Assembly: GCF_032854445.1 (NCBI RefSeq)
Contig: NC_088305.1
Coordinates: 16,229,717 to 16,293,716 of the forward strand
DNA from: Liolophura sinensis
Taxonomy: Eukaryota; Mollusca; Polyplacophora; Chitonida; Chitonidae
Length of the DNA stretch: 64,000 nt
Direction: 5' to 3'
Shown: positions 13,001-24,515 of the stretch, in pieces
How the letters are laid out: every line of letters starts with the position of its first letter
Numbering within the stretch: the first letter of the stretch is position 1
Translations under genes and position numbers: made by a program
The notes under the pieces: model-generated
The model's database searches: none
What the model was told of the DNA's origin: nothing
The model's input: only the letters and a program-made list of their open reading frames with translations

Positions 13001-16000
13001 TGCAACAGGTACATGTAAAGTAGGCATCATCATCAACATATTTCTTAATAGTACACGTACATGTAAAGTGTTCGAGTCAATACAACTTGGAGCTACATGT
13101 AGGTACTAGCTTTTTATTATTTTTTATTTGAGTTTTATGCCATACTCAAAAATATTTCACTTTATCGATGACAGACAGCATTATGGTGGGAGGAAACCGG
13201 ACAGAGCTCAGGTCAAACCCACAAGCATCTGTGAGTTGCTCGCAGATCTTCTCACGCAAAACTGGAGATATAGCTAGCATGAACTCACAGTGATCGCATT
13301 GGTGAGAGGTTCCTCGATTGCTGTACTGTGCTAGCACATTATCCACTAGGCCATGGAAGCCCTCTGGGAGCTGTGTCAACAGTCTCTTTACAACATTTAA
13401 TGCTAGAGTAACTCATTATTCTGTGCATATAATGTAAGTTTAATACCCCATATGGGCACTCCATATAAATCGAACAATATCACCCTAATTCCTCAGTCCC
13501 TTCGATTGTGAAAGAGCAACTTTGTGATTTATGTACATTTTTAATTTGATTTTGAGAACAAAACTACATTGGTTTGACTTGCCATTTCAGGACTTTACAA
13601 AAAGTATAATTTTATCGGTCTACAGAGAATAATACCCTCAGAATATGCTTGTAATAAAGTGCAAAAAATGTGAGAAGGCACATGTACATGTCATAGCAGA
13701 ATTACAGTGTTATACTTCTTATATCAACAAATTGTCTGCAAAGCACTATCTGTAATAGAAGATGATTTTGTGCATGAAATCATATAAATGTATACCCTGA
13801 GAAGGTCGTCACTTATCTTATACTTACATCCCACATAAAGATTGCACCACAAATGGAGCTTATTGTGTAAAAAACGAACTGGTAACTGCAACAAAAAAAA
13901 GACCCCAAAAGTTCAGATATATATTTTTACCAATAAACAGTACAAATACAATAATGTTTCATTTACATGGTGATACCTTGGTTTCATAATTATTATTGAA
14001 CCCATGTACAACTATGGGCCTTAAGCAGTACAAATATATATTTCCATGCCTTTTGAATAACACTTTAGAGTAATTTACAATACCTTGCAAACATGAGCTG
14101 GGATAGGAGGTAGCCGATGCTCCACCCCACGCCAGCCCACAGCTGAACAACAGTGGCAGAACAACAGTGGCGGACGATACCTTACACATAATACTGACAG
14201 CTGTATAAAATAATTAAAGAGTATCTTGCACACTATGACATGGAAGAATCGATACATGAACTGAGCATGGTGCTAACTGTATTTTGACCCTCAAAACTCA
14301 GCATCTGCAGCCAGCCTAATGTGATAATATAGCATGAACAACCTGCATTCCCTAAACTTTTTTCATGTTGGTTGGGGCGTTTGTAAGCGCCTCTTTCTCA
14401 GCCATCTTTGCACTTTGATTTCTGACCAGTCTACTTGTTTTGCTAAACCCTGAAATAAATGAAGACAATAGATAAGAAGTCATCCATCCATGACCGAAAC
14501 AGTATTTTGTAGGTAAAAAGCATGTAAGGATGGGTGGGGGGAGGGGAGGGTGGTGGTTGGGATAGGTGCTGGTCCAGTTGAGAAGGGGTCACGAAAATTT
14601 GATGTACAATGTACATGGTAATCAGCACTGAACCCCACAAACTTGACAATGTAAATGCTGACAAACACATAGCTACAATAAAAAAGGTCAGAAGGCATTA
14701 AACTGCCACATTTGAATGATACACCCATATGATATCGATACTGCTTTTCACCAGAAACAAGCTGAAATTTCAGGCCTGTCCTGAGCCACTACAAAAGACT
14801 ACAGCACTGACAGTATGATCAGAGTCTTGGGGAGGTCTCCAAAATTCTGAAGATGTTTACACAAGGAGTACTGTAAATTACCTAAAATGTCACCCATGGT
14901 TAACTTGCTCATTTTGTCTCATTCTAGAGTTAAGAAAATGTATTTGCAATTTGTTTAGAAGGTAGGTTGATACCCTACCACAAAAATGTAACTTTCACCT
15001 TCAAAAGTGACAATTTGCCACATTTATTTGCCTCTCAACATGGTCTTTTGTTAGTAAACCTTTGAGTCATTTACAGTATGTTATGTACATGAGCATGTAT
15101 GTAGGTCAACTACTGAGGCATTTATTTTGAGAGTGAGCCTATCAATGTCATAAAACCCTCTCTATATGTGCCCCTGTGTCACACACTCACATAAACCCTT
15201 AGACGAACACCTACCACATTTATATGTCACATACTGTAGCCTAAACATGGCAGGACACTGCATCAATAGTAATTGGGGGCCTCCGTGGCTCAGTCGGTTA
15301 AAGCGCTAGCGCAGCGTAATGACCCAGGAGTCTCTCACCAATGCGGTCGCTGTGAGTTCAAGTCCAGCTAATGCTGGCTTCCTCTCCGGCCGTACGTGAG
15401 AAGGTCTGTCAGCAACCTGCGGATGGTCGTGGGTTTCCCCCGGGCTCTGCCCGGTTTCCACCCACCATAATGCTGGCCGCCGTCGTATAAGTGAAATATT
15501 CTTGAGTACGGCGTAAAACACCAATCAAATAAATAAATAAATTAAATGGTTTGGTTGCAAGGTCAAACTCAAATTCCCAAGAAAATGTACAGACTCTTCA
15601 CTGGGTTTGTGACAGTGTGTAAAATTATGAACTCCTGACTACTGGTCTTGATTTGAATGTAGATTTCACAATTATGACGAATCATTATTTCAAGGAGCAG
15701 GTCAATCAAAATAAGTTCATCTAATTGATTAATGCTGAATTCTGTATGCTGCCTGTAAGTGTAAGAAATTTACAAACACGTGACTGTGAGCTCTCGGAAA
15801 ATTTGATTAGGAATGGAAGTAGCCTCGCAATAATACTGTGCTTAAAAATTGTTGCACTATGAAGCTGGTAACGAGTATATTGTAAAGGTATCCACTTTCA
15901 CACATGTAAACACAATGTTCAATCTGAAAACAGGAAATAAAACTGTCTGGAGATTGGTTACAGCAACATATACCATGACAGGGTGTAGAGTTGCGATGTC

Positions 16001-18533
16001 AAATATACATTTTAACAGAAAATCATTTTTGTGTATAAACCTATAACCATCATAACAGAAAAACTGAACATACAGAAATTCCTTTTGTGTAGGTCACGGG
16101 CTACATGTACTTGTAAATTACGAGGTTTCATAGACTCTATTTTGAAGAAGGATGATCTTTCAGCAGCATATGAAGCATACACAGATTTTGGCAGTTACAG
16201 AAGACATTATCAAATGTCAGTGGAGAGCCATGTGATGGAGTTTGAGAAACATTACAACAAAACAGCAAAGAATAGCACAACTCTCTCCTTAACTCACAGC
16301 AAAACAGTCACAAATAAAATGCTTAAAAAATACACGTTCATGTATATTCATGTTCCACATCTCTGCGAGATTTTGAAAGTCACTGCCAATAAGCTGGGGC
16401 AGGGGTGGGTCAGGAATAGACAAGTTTATGAGGTACTTGTAATACTTACTGTAATTTCCTTATGACTAAGAGGTGTTTTCCCATTTTTCTGAAATGCAGC
16501 TTCTAGTGTTGGATTCGGGGGTGCTCTGTATGTTATGTCCTTAACACCGAAGTATGTCCCGATTGGCTGCACTATAAAGCTGAAAGGTCAACGGTAGATG
16601 TTTTGATGTATTAACCAGAGATAAAACCAATGACTGGGGAAGTCAGTCAGAGTGACAACAAAAGTAACTGACTAAGCTGACAAATATGAGAGATATTTGT
16701 TAACAGTTAAAATGTCCAGATCACATGTTTCCAGGGAAAGTCACATACATGTAGAGAGACAGTTTACGAATTACTGTATTTCATCTAAACTTTAGAATAT
16801 ATAAAGGTACTTTCAGAATCACATAAAGGCCTTAAACTAGACTTTTGATGCAAACACTTAAGTTTTTTCGATAACAAATGAATTTAACTTCATAAAAACC
16901 TCTAAAGTGGCCTTACAGGGTGGATGAGTCTGAATCAAAAAAAAATGTTTCATTTGAAATACAGCAGTATCAACAGAGTCATTACCTGTCTTTACAGGAT
17001 GTATGAAATACATGTATACAGGTTCATATACATGTATGTGTAGTGATGTACATGAAAATGTAGAACAATTTTTTTAAGCCGCTGAACTCTGACCTAGCTT
17101 TCACATTTACAGATAGATCTGTCAACATGGGCCTGTCAATAAGCCCTTTATGTACATGTACTTTAGCAGTCACCACAGCTCATGTACATGTGACAGTAAA
17201 GTGAATCTTACCACTGCCCCTGATACAGTTACTTTACTATGCAAGAGAATTCCTTTTCATCTGTTTTCAACTGACAATAGCTTTATAATTATAATTATGA
17301 CTAAATCTGGCCAATAATCCTTCAGTGAGTTATTCTAATTTGTTTTCTTAGTAGTTTGTAAACATTTATTACCAATATGAATAGGCCTTCATAGTTAGCC
17401 CAGATCACGTCATGTTACTTCATCAGTATTCATAAATAATACGCACACATGGGATCTGAACTTTTTACGTCAAAATGTCGTCACAAGGTGTGTAGCATCA
17501 CCACCTACGGTGTATGAATTGATGCAACTAACATGATGCTGCTGATGCTGTGACTCTGAAGAATGCAGTGTCTTGTAAAACAAAATCAGAAATATGAAGA
17601 AGGTCTATTACTAGACGGTCTATTACTGTAGAATTTGTACTGTTTTAAAATCAGTGTACTCAAGATGGAGGATTTTATTTTATTTAATTTTCATTAAAAG
17701 CAATAGTCAAGAACCTTATTGATGGTGGACAGTTTTACTGGCAGAGGAAACTGGAGAAGGGAAATGTCAGAATCAAAAAAATGGAATACATTTAGCTTGC
17801 CGAAACACCTTTGCTGTGGCTTATAACAGTGTATCTTTGTTAGTGTAAGTAGCTAGGTTATGGATTTTCGAAGCTGCACACTGCAAACGAATAACAGAGC
17901 TGGGGTTTCTGTGAACAATATAACAGCAGAAAAGTGTCATTAGGTTCAGCTTTAGCAGATCTCCAACTCGATAAGGCAATTGTTGAGAGATAGGCAACGT
18001 TAGTGTGGTTGTCAGTAGACTGGAAAAACACACCACGACGTCTTACATTTAACATACAGATTACATGTACGTACAACGAAAGCACAACACATGTAATCGC
18101 TGCAAACCGACCATGCAGGTCTATAAATAAACACGATCCGATCATTCAAATGCGAAATGGAGGCCAGTGAGGTCGCTTGGAAGTAATAGTAATTTAAACC
18201 GTTACCAATGCTGAACGAAACTGTTGGGCAGCAATCTCGTTACGGATTGTTTTTAAAATCGGCAAGGAAATATGACAGTGAAAATTTCTCTTGCTGTTGT
18301 TGTTACGCAAGACACTTTTACCACAACGCACTGGAGTGGACGAAACGGACTTACGTTTCAAATATATATCGCAACACTAAGAAAACGACTCCAATGACCA
18401 GTGTTATGTACAGATCTGACGGTTTGGGGTGGATACCGCCTGGGTCACTGCCTTCAACATCTTTCCAGGACACTCCCTTCGGAAGCCAAAGTCGTTCGCT
18501 CCAGAATCCGTCTCTCAGTCGTGTCAGCGCCAT
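7092..18533 (-). CDS. CERS: Ceramide synthase (Hox-like plus TLC domain), ten coding exons, one in-frame TGA
   Basis: Ceramide synthases N-acylate sphingoid bases with acyl-CoA in the ER membrane. Exons in transcript order: 18355-18533, 16450-16579, 14343-14449, 13828-13885, 12915-12965, 12506-12598, 10798-10926, 9843-9949, 8077-8236, 7092-7220. All have GT/AG borders and matching phases, giving 380 codons, the length I recall for human CERS2. The start is the first in-frame ATG (MALTRLRD). Residues 14-17 (RLWL) and 39-59 give the N-terminal segment and TM1. Residues ~64-137 are the Hox-like domain (VQRWLRKRR). Exon 7 carries the Lag1p signature, with HH at 214-215 and HD at 241-242. LQLLHIMWTYY near 325 is a conserved C-terminal TLC segment. 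The tail is acidic and Ser-rich (SDSEGMSES), like the CK2-type tails of vertebrate homologues. The Asn-glycosylation site near residue 19 of CERS2 is absent. Codon 132 (14363-14365) is TGA. Family identity is near certain; the paralogue is not resolved. Confidence 0.93.
7512..8040. repeat. 31-bp minisatellite in the ceramide synthase last intron
   Basis: About 17 copies of a 31-bp unit (aaagtcaactgtagagctta core). Two variants, one with tattggctgt and one with tactgatggt, often alternate, giving a 62-bp higher-order period. The array ends about 36 bp from the donor at 8076. Confidence 0.95.
8399..8460. repeat. Short 20-bp tandem repeat
   Basis: Three copies of cacctggccag followed by an A run. 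Confidence 0.9.
8590..9265. repeat. Dispersed ~700-bp repeat, copy A (ceramide synthase intron)
   Basis: Built of about three diverged ~190-bp subunits, each with a (t/c)gtgctctacatgtgtgcaa-like segment, ctcaatacatgcagtacttt, then gataccaa and a trailing aattcagtcatttatggtat. It ends with tttgtacaggtgagctaaaa. The same order of segments recurs at 54040-54740 in a RECK intron. No protein or clear terminal repeats were seen. Confidence 0.75.
9505..9596 (+). mobile_element. SINE family 1, 3' fragment
   Basis: Contains the family 3' domain (ccaccataatgctagccgcc, then tcttgagtacg) and the tail caccaatcaaataaataaat. It is 5' truncated. Confidence 0.9.
10075..10180. repeat. Third SINE-like family, fragment
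   Basis: The segment gaacaccgacccttgacaag, then ttacttacaaattttccccc, resembles 33600-33650. It marks another dispersed family whose other end resembles the SINE family 1 tail domain. Confidence 0.5.
10311..10460 (-). mobile_element. SINE family 1 fragment
   Basis: Minus-strand copy: tail, 3' domain and part of the middle (gagctggacttgaactcaca). It is diverged and has lost the tRNA-like head. Confidence 0.8.
10970..11876. repeat. 23-bp minisatellite in ceramide synthase intron
   Basis: About 39 copies of a 23-bp unit (caccataatgtcagacaggt core). Early copies carry gtcagac, later ones cctgtca or ggctgtca, so variants are clustered along the array. It starts ~45 bp beyond the acceptor of the exon at 10798-10926. 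Confidence 0.95.
12120..12370. other. CpG-bearing island inside a ceramide synthase intron
   Basis: Within AT-rich intron sequence, this ~250 bp is richer in G+C and CpG (for example ggccgcgcatacag, gattggcgcgattcggcgg). No protein match, SINE or repeat is visible. It could be a decayed element or a regulatory site. Confidence 0.35.
13112..13374 (-). mobile_element. SINE family 1, near full-length, old
   Basis: Minus-strand copy running from the tail (tttatttgagttttatgcca) to a degraded tRNA-like head near 13370. Substitution level is high compared with the copies at 15274 or 60559. Confidence 0.85.
13478..13590. repeat. Dispersed repeat shared with 55950-56065
   Basis: Both loci read caccctaattcc (or taccctaattcc), then ttcaatttgattttg-like sequence and acaaaactac, in the same order over ~110 bp. 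No structure identifies the element. Confidence 0.6.
13965..14050. repeat. Dispersed repeat shared with 3135-3220
   Basis: Second copy in the same orientation (tggtgataccttggtttcat, then gaacccatgtacaactatgg and ccttaagcagtaca). Confidence 0.6.
14343..14449 (-). CDS. CERS: Ceramide synthase coding exon 3, interrupted by TGA
   Basis: This exon encodes the end of the Hox-like domain (GLAKQVDWSE, then VQRWLRKRR) and the conserved link KKFREC into the first TLC helix. Both flanks of the TGA at 14363-14365 align to the family in the same frame and with the same spacing, so the TGA replaces one residue, a Leu in vertebrate CERS2 as I recall it. It is not a frameshift. Acceptor and donor look normal (ttcag before 14449, AG|gt at 14343), and the phase fits the next exon at 13885. 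It could be a null allele, an assembly error, or a position changed in the RNA. Loss of the whole gene is less likely because the other nine exons are open. Confidence 0.85.
14517..14562 (+). other. G-rich tract with quadruplex potential
   Basis: Clustered runs of 3-6 G (gggtggggggaggggagggt and on) in a ceramide synthase intron, on the strand opposite the transcript. Confidence 0.6.
15274..15541 (+). mobile_element. SINE family 1, full-length tRNA-derived copy
   Basis: The head has a box A-like tggctcagtcggttaaagcg and a box B-like gtgagttcaagtccagc. A conserved body follows (gtacgtgagaaggtctgtca; ggatggtcgtgggtttcccc; ccaccataatgctggccgcc), then the 3' end cttgagtacggcgtaaaaca and an AAATA tail. 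It is ~268 bp and the best-preserved plus-strand reference copy here. It sits in a ceramide synthase intron, antisense to the gene. The tRNA of origin is not resolved. Confidence 0.95.
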
Positions 18534-18760
18534 TTCCCCTCCTGCACTGCACTCGGCCGATAACCATGGGGTGACTCTAACACCTGAATTGCCTTTATTG
18601 AGAATCCGGAAAAGCGGATTTGAGTGCTTAGGCCTACCTCCATGGCAACGAAACTGTCGCAATCAGAAGCAAGCTGGAACTCGCTTCACAAGCGGGCTTA
18701 ATTAGAAAAGAACGGATTATTACGTGTGAGCAATAGAACTGTTAATGGATCGGGGAAAAC
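18534..18760 (-). promoter_or_regulatory. Ceramide synthase 5' leader and promoter region
   Basis: Sequence upstream of the start codon has raised CpG (for example gttatcggccgagtgcagtg on the minus strand) and two short upstream ATGs in other frames. The start context GGGGAAATGG is reasonable. No TATA box is evident. The transcription start is unknown. Confidence 0.4.
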
Positions 18761-19596
18761 GAGGAGTCGTATAAGATAATGACAAAGGAAGCATATTATA
18801 ACGAAACCAAGCTTGTTAAAGCACGTGCATGTATGTGGGTTAATTACACAAGCCGTACAGGCCTACAACCCTTATACGGTGTACAGGTAATATTGGTTTC
18901 TTAGAACTTTAAACACAGCTCGTTTGTGTACACAGTACTCAGTTATATGGTGCAGCAAATTAAAAAACATACAATTTAGGGGTATCCAAAGATCAACCGG
19001 AGGTTAGTGCAAGACATAGGCCCTATATACCTACACTTATGACTGGAACGGAATGCCGATTAAGTATTATAGGCATTGACATTAGAATCTTATAATGTTT
19101 AGCTAATAATACAAAAAAAAAAGCAACTGCGGCGACATCTGCCTCGTAAACAGTAGATCCATGGTTTTTAGTTTTGGGGGGCATATTTGTAATGCTTTTC
19201 GAAGGTGACATCATCTGTAAATCTATTTCACTATAGGAAAGTTGTTGGACATATGATCATACAGTCTTGTCTCGTGTATCATGTAAAGTGTATAGGTTTA
19301 CTTTTTCACTGTATATTAGAGCTGGGGATGTGGTTAGCTGGTAATATAAAAACCTGATGTCCAGTGGGCGGTCAGCGTACTCTCCTCTGAACTCATCTGA
19401 CCTTGGGCTCATGTCATTTTGTAGGGATAAGAATATGGTAGACGTGATGGTCGACAAACAAGTTATTTTGGGATTTCAAGTTTAATGGCCACTATAAATT
19501 CATGTTAGGTTTAAGTTTAGTTTCTAGTTGAATTTAAGTATTTTAAGTAAGTGTGGGAAAATCAGTTCCTTCCACTGGATATATGTAGAACCTACA

Positions 19597-19945
19597 TGAG
19601 TGAGTGAGTGCTTGAGGTTTAACGTCGTACTTAACTTAATTTTTCAGTCATATGACGACAAAGGAGTCCTTAGAGTGCATGTAATGTGCTTCCTTGTTGC
19701 AGGACGGATTTCCAGCGTTCCTTATCTAGTGCTGCTTCACTGAGACGACTTGCCGAAGGCAAGTAAGCCTTCCAGCCCGAGCAATTATAGTGATACGGGC
19801 CAACCTTTCGTTGCACTATTATCTTTTAATGCTGTACGCCAAGCAAGGAAGTTACAGCTTCCTCTTTTACGGCCTTAAGTGTGACCCGACCCAGGGTCTA
19901 ACGCCTCCCGAAGCGGACGCTCTACCAACTGTGCCATCGGGGCCG
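19597..19945 (-). mobile_element. SINE family 2, full-length tRNA-derived copy
   Basis: On the minus strand the head reads ccccgatggcacagttggta, then gagcgtccgc (box A region), with gaccctgggtcgggtcacac (box B region) after it. The body contains aaggactcctttgtcgtcat on the minus strand. The plus-left end has gagtgagtgagtgcttgagg. Related copies are at 41258-41580, 43630-43985 and a fragment at 61213-61250. Confidence 0.85.
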
Positions 19946-19992
19946 GAAGAATCAACGTGATAATCAGATTCAGTAATGATTTTGCCTGGGTG

Positions 19993-20185
19993 TTGATCGG
20001 TGTTTTACGCCGTAGGCCTACTCAAGAATAGTCCACTTATATAACAACAGCCAGCATTATGGTGCGGGAAGCCCAGAGATCATCCGCAGGTGGCTGCCAG
20101 ACCTTCCCACCTTCGGCCAGAGAGGAAGCCAGCACAAACTGAACTTGAACTCATAGCGATCGCACTGGTGGGAGGCTTAGTTATT
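19993..20185 (-). mobile_element. SINE family 1, partial
   Basis: Minus copy with the 3' domain and middle (ggtgttttacgccgta; ccagcattatggtg; agaggaagccagcacaaact; ggtgggaggctta). The head is missing. Confidence 0.85.
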
Positions 20186-20804
20186 ACGCATACTGAAAAC
20201 TGCTCGAGAAAAACAAAGAACACAGATAAGGGGGAATAACTCTGCCATTTTTCTCCACACAATCACAATGCGCTGGGCAGCCCACAGTCCACATATTAAA
20301 CGGGTATGTACATCACAAATACATGAGGATACAGGAATTATTTACACATTTACACATGCACGGTCATTGAAATCTGGGAAGAGCTTTGGATTTCAATGTT
20401 CTTCCCAGTCGAAACAAACACTCAAATGAGTATATAGAATACAAGTATGAAGACTGACTACACCAACTTGGGCCACTTTATTTCCGCATTGAGACATACA
20501 AATACAATAAACAATCTGATAAATTCATCATATACGATAAACTATACATGAACACGAAAGAACAACACAGTCTAGCACGAAAGAAAAAATCCACCCGCCC
20601 AGCCAAGCCAACCACACATAACCTCTGGTATAACTCTCCAAAGAGAGAGATGGAGGGACGGAGGGAGGGAGAGCAGAAAGTACATGTACCAGCAAAGCCG
20701 TAACACCGAAAGTCAAGTGCCCGTGGAAAGAAGTCTAAACAGACATCCATCTCTCCATTGTAAGTATATTTATATACATTTTATGTATTATATGTATATT
20801 TACA

Positions 20805-23800
20805 TTGGCCAGAATAGGGTTAATGTGGATTCATATATCCCTGGCCCAAGACGTTGTTTTACTTGCCAAAAATACAGTCACGTCAAGAGCCAATGTAAAA
20901 ATAAACTGGTTTGTTTCCGATGCGGCAGTGAAGGTCATGCTGGTTTTGACTGCAGCATCACAGTTAAGTGTTGCAAGTGCAGTGATCACATGACTGCTCT
21001 AAGGACTGTCCGCTTTTTCTCAAGGCAAAACAAATGATCAATCTAAAAACTAAAAACAATATAACTTATCAGGTGGCGCGCAAATTTGCCTCGTTTTCTA
21101 ATACTTTACTGCAGACTTCATGTGCCAATGTGGTCAAGCAAGCTACAATATCTGTTGCAACTCAAACTTTCTTGACATGGTCCATTGAAAACGACAAACC
21201 TAATTCTATCCCACTGGATCCTTCGGCTCAACCTGCGCGTAATTCTTGCGCAACCCAGTCCATCTCAGTAACAACAAATAAACCACTAAATAATACAGAA
21301 CCACTCCAAAAACAAAAATGCTAGAAATAGGTTCGGAAATAAATCTTATGATGATGATAATAAACATTATAAACCCAGTGGACGCATAGAGCGTCCCTCT
21401 AAGGTCAATGGGGATCCTGTCCAAACTTTCAATAAGTCTGGATCGTTCGAGGAAGTTGGTCCTCGCGGATTTTCATTCGAACATATTCCTCCGTTCATAA
21501 TTTAAAAGAACAGTTACCTGAACAATTTATAATAATGTGAGATTTTAATTCACATATCCCCGTATGAGGCACTAATAACATAAATAATGAAGGCAAAGTA
21601 GTAGAAGGCGTTTTATCTAAGAAATAGCTTCGTTATTTCGATTATGGTTGAAATATCTATTTACACCCGGGTAATAGTGCTTATTCGGCTATCGATCTCA
21701 CTACCACTGATCCATTACTTCTTCCTGAATGTGCATGATAATCTTTGTGGTAGTGACATTTTCCTGTTATCCTAGAGCATTAATTCTTTAGAACATGTAG
21801 CTAGGTGGAAATTCGATAAAGCAGATTGCATCGTTTAAGATGTTCTGCGAGGCTGACATCACTCTAGAGACTCAATGCTGCAGATGATCCTATATTAAAA
21901 TTTAACGACCTTGTTTTACGAGATGCTGATAGAACTATCCTCAAGGCCTCGACAAATCCAAAATCCGAAAGTAAACTCTGATATGATAATGACTGTCGTA
22001 AAGCCACAAAGGACCGAAAAAAGTCTGAACGCAGTTTTAATCATTGTCCTTTTGATAACAATTTAAACCAGGTTCGTATTTTTAGAGCCAAGGCTCCAAG
22101 ATACGATATTGTTAGAGGAACTTCGTGTCAGGCATTACGTCAAAAACACCAATGCGTAAGATTTGGAATATGGTTCAGAAACATACGGGCAAACATAATA
22201 AATCTAAAGTTCAACATTTAAAAGACGGCCATATTATTCTTACTTCTCCTGGAAGTATAGCTAGTAAGCTCGCTGAAACAATATCTCAGAAATCCTCTTC
22301 TGAGAATTATTGTACAGAGTTTTGGCAGATTAAAAATCAGAAAGAAAAGATAAAATTGCCCTTTCTTCCAAAAATATGAAAGTATAATAAAACGCTTAGT
22401 ACTGATGAGTTGAAAACTGCATTTAAAAAAGGTTTATGATACTGCACCTGGGCCTGATAACGTATATTATAAGTTTCTGAACCATTTACCAACTGAGCCA
22501 CTTGAAACTCTCCTGGATTTACATAATAATATTTGGATAAATGGTAATTCCCATTCTCATGGAGGAAGGCGTGTATTATACCGGTTCCAAAACCAGGCAG
22601 GGATCATACTGATCCAAATAATTACCGTCCCACAGCTCTTACCAGCTGTGTCTGTAAGACTATGGCACGGATGATAAAAGACAGACTTGTTTGGTTTCTT
22701 GAAACCAACTACTGTTACTTTCGAATGTACAGTGTGGTTTTCGTCTACTTTAGATCACCTCGTACGATTTGAAACTTTTTTTTCGTGATAGTTTTATTAA
22801 TAATGAACATGTGGTGTCGATATTTTTTGACCTAGAAAAAGCATACGGGATTCAGATATGGGTCTGTATGGCCGCTTACCATTATTTATATATGAATTCT
22901 CATCTGATCGTCAGTTTAATGTACGAGTGGGGTCAATTCTTTCTGATTCTTTGAGCACGAAATGGGAGTTCCTCAGGGCAATATATTATCGCCAACATTT
23001 TTAAGCATAAATTTATTTATTGATTGATGTTTTACGCCATACTCATTAACATTAACATCTGGCACAGATGGTTATGTATATGTGGATGATTTCCTTATAT
23101 GCTACAGAGCTAAAAATATGAATAACATCGAACGTTACTTGCAGCTTTGTTTCAATAAGATAGCGAAATGGGCAACTGAAAGCGGTTTTAAATTTTTAAC
23201 ATCTAAAGCCGTTGGTATGCATTTTTGTAATGAACGAAAATTTCATCTTGACCCTGAGCTTACTTTTTGTGGTAAACAGATTAAAATTGTTGGAGAAACA
23301 AAATCTTTGGGTATAATATTTGATAATAAAGTATCTTTTATACCTCATATAAAAATGCTTAAAGCTAATTGTACAAACGCTATCGGTATAATTAAGGTCG
23401 TGTATAGCACCTATTGGGGTGCTGACCGATATATTTTATTTAATTTATATCGTTCTCTGGTGAGATCTAAATTGGACTTTGGGTCCATGATTTACTGTTC
23501 CACCAGGCAATCGTACCTTGAAATGTTGCATCAAGGTCTGAGGCTCAGCCATGGTACTTTTAGTACCTCTCCAGTAGAGAGTTTATACGTAGAGGCAAAT
23601 GAGCCTTCTTTATATAACCGACATATAAAACTGAGCCTTCAATATGCTACAAAGCTTAAAGCCCACGAGTGTGTTTTCAACCCAATATATGTAGATAAAT
23701 TTAGTAAGTGTCCTAAGAAGATCTCTTCGTTCGGTCTTCCTACACGGGACCATATTGTGGGAGCCAACATCAAGCTAGAGAATATAGCGCCGGTGTCTTT

Positions 23801-24515
23801 TCCGGGGTCTCCTCCCTGGCTTTTTCCACAACCCAAATTAATATTCTCCTGGCCTTATCATATCTTTCTTCTGGGCGTGCCCAGAAGGCAATGATATATA
23901 ATGAGTCGCTCTCCTGTCTTTTGACAATAGAGAATAATGTATTTAAAAACCCGTTAATTCTTGATATTCTACCCTTAGATAGAAAACTAATTAAAAGAGG
24001 TAAAGATATTATGTTCGTTTGGATACCAAGTCACAATGGTATCCATGGAAACACAGTCGAAAACAGGAAGGCAAAAGATGCCCTTAGTAAATCTATATCC
24101 AATGTTAAAATCCCATACACGGACTATCGTTCTAATATCCTCAACTATATTCGTCGTATTTGGTAGGGTGAATGGGACCTTCAGGTCCATAATAAACTCA
24201 ATACTGTTCACCCTACCATTGGATATTATTCTTATACACATGGTACCAAGTAGTTTTAGCGAGGTGTCGTATAGAGCATTCTCGCCTAACTCACAAGTTT
24301 ATTCTCGATGGGAGCATTGCTCCCGAGTGTGTTGGATGTGACGTTGAATGCGGCATCAAACATATCCTGGTTGACTGTGTAGACTTTGACCATGTTCGGC
24401 AAAGATTCTACAAAGTCAACTCTATATATGATTTATTTGACAACATCGCTGGCGATCCTTTCACAAAATACTGAAGGGCCATTGGACCATATCATAAAGT
24501 GGAAATTTTAATTAT
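20805..24515 (+). mobile_element. Degenerate non-LTR retrotransposon (LINE, I/Jockey-like)
   Basis: ORF1 remnant at 20840-21100: CCHC zinc knuckles (CFTCQKYSHVKSQC, CFRCGSEGHAGFDC). Endonuclease remnants near 21530-21740: DFNSHIPV, then SAIDLTTTDP. Reverse transcriptase: APGPDNVYYKFLNHLP near 22450, NYRPTALTSC near 22620, FFDLEKAY near 22825, YVYVDDFLICY near 23073-23105. An RNase H-like part follows (FVWIPSHNGIHGN near 24016). An RNase H after the RT fits the I group; the exact clade is inferred. There are many stops and frame breaks, so it is inactive. A SINE fragment lies inside at 23006-23046. The 3' border is uncertain. Confidence 0.88.
23006..23046 (-). mobile_element. SINE family 1 tail fragment inside the LINE
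   Basis: The segment taaatttatttattgattga, then tgttttacgccatactca, matches the 3' end of family 1 in minus orientation. It interrupts the RT domain just before the YVDD box. Confidence 0.75.

Larger units (their letters stand above)
18761..20800. other. Intergenic region, ceramide synthase to LINE
   Basis: Apart from the two SINE copies no feature is recognised. Open frames here are short and without family resemblance. A purine-rich stretch lies at 20641-20672. Confidence 0.5.

Noticed and set aside
14075-14170. Apparent extra ceramide synthase exon on the minus strand encoding LWAGVGWSIGYLLSQLMFA with a GT donor
   Set aside because: The phase does not fit the preceding exon, and joining 14343 directly to 13885 reproduces the family sequence without a gap.
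15290-15360. Possible tRNA gene with box A and box B
   Set aside because: It is the head of a SINE; no cloverleaf 3' half or anticodon arm of a functional tRNA follows.
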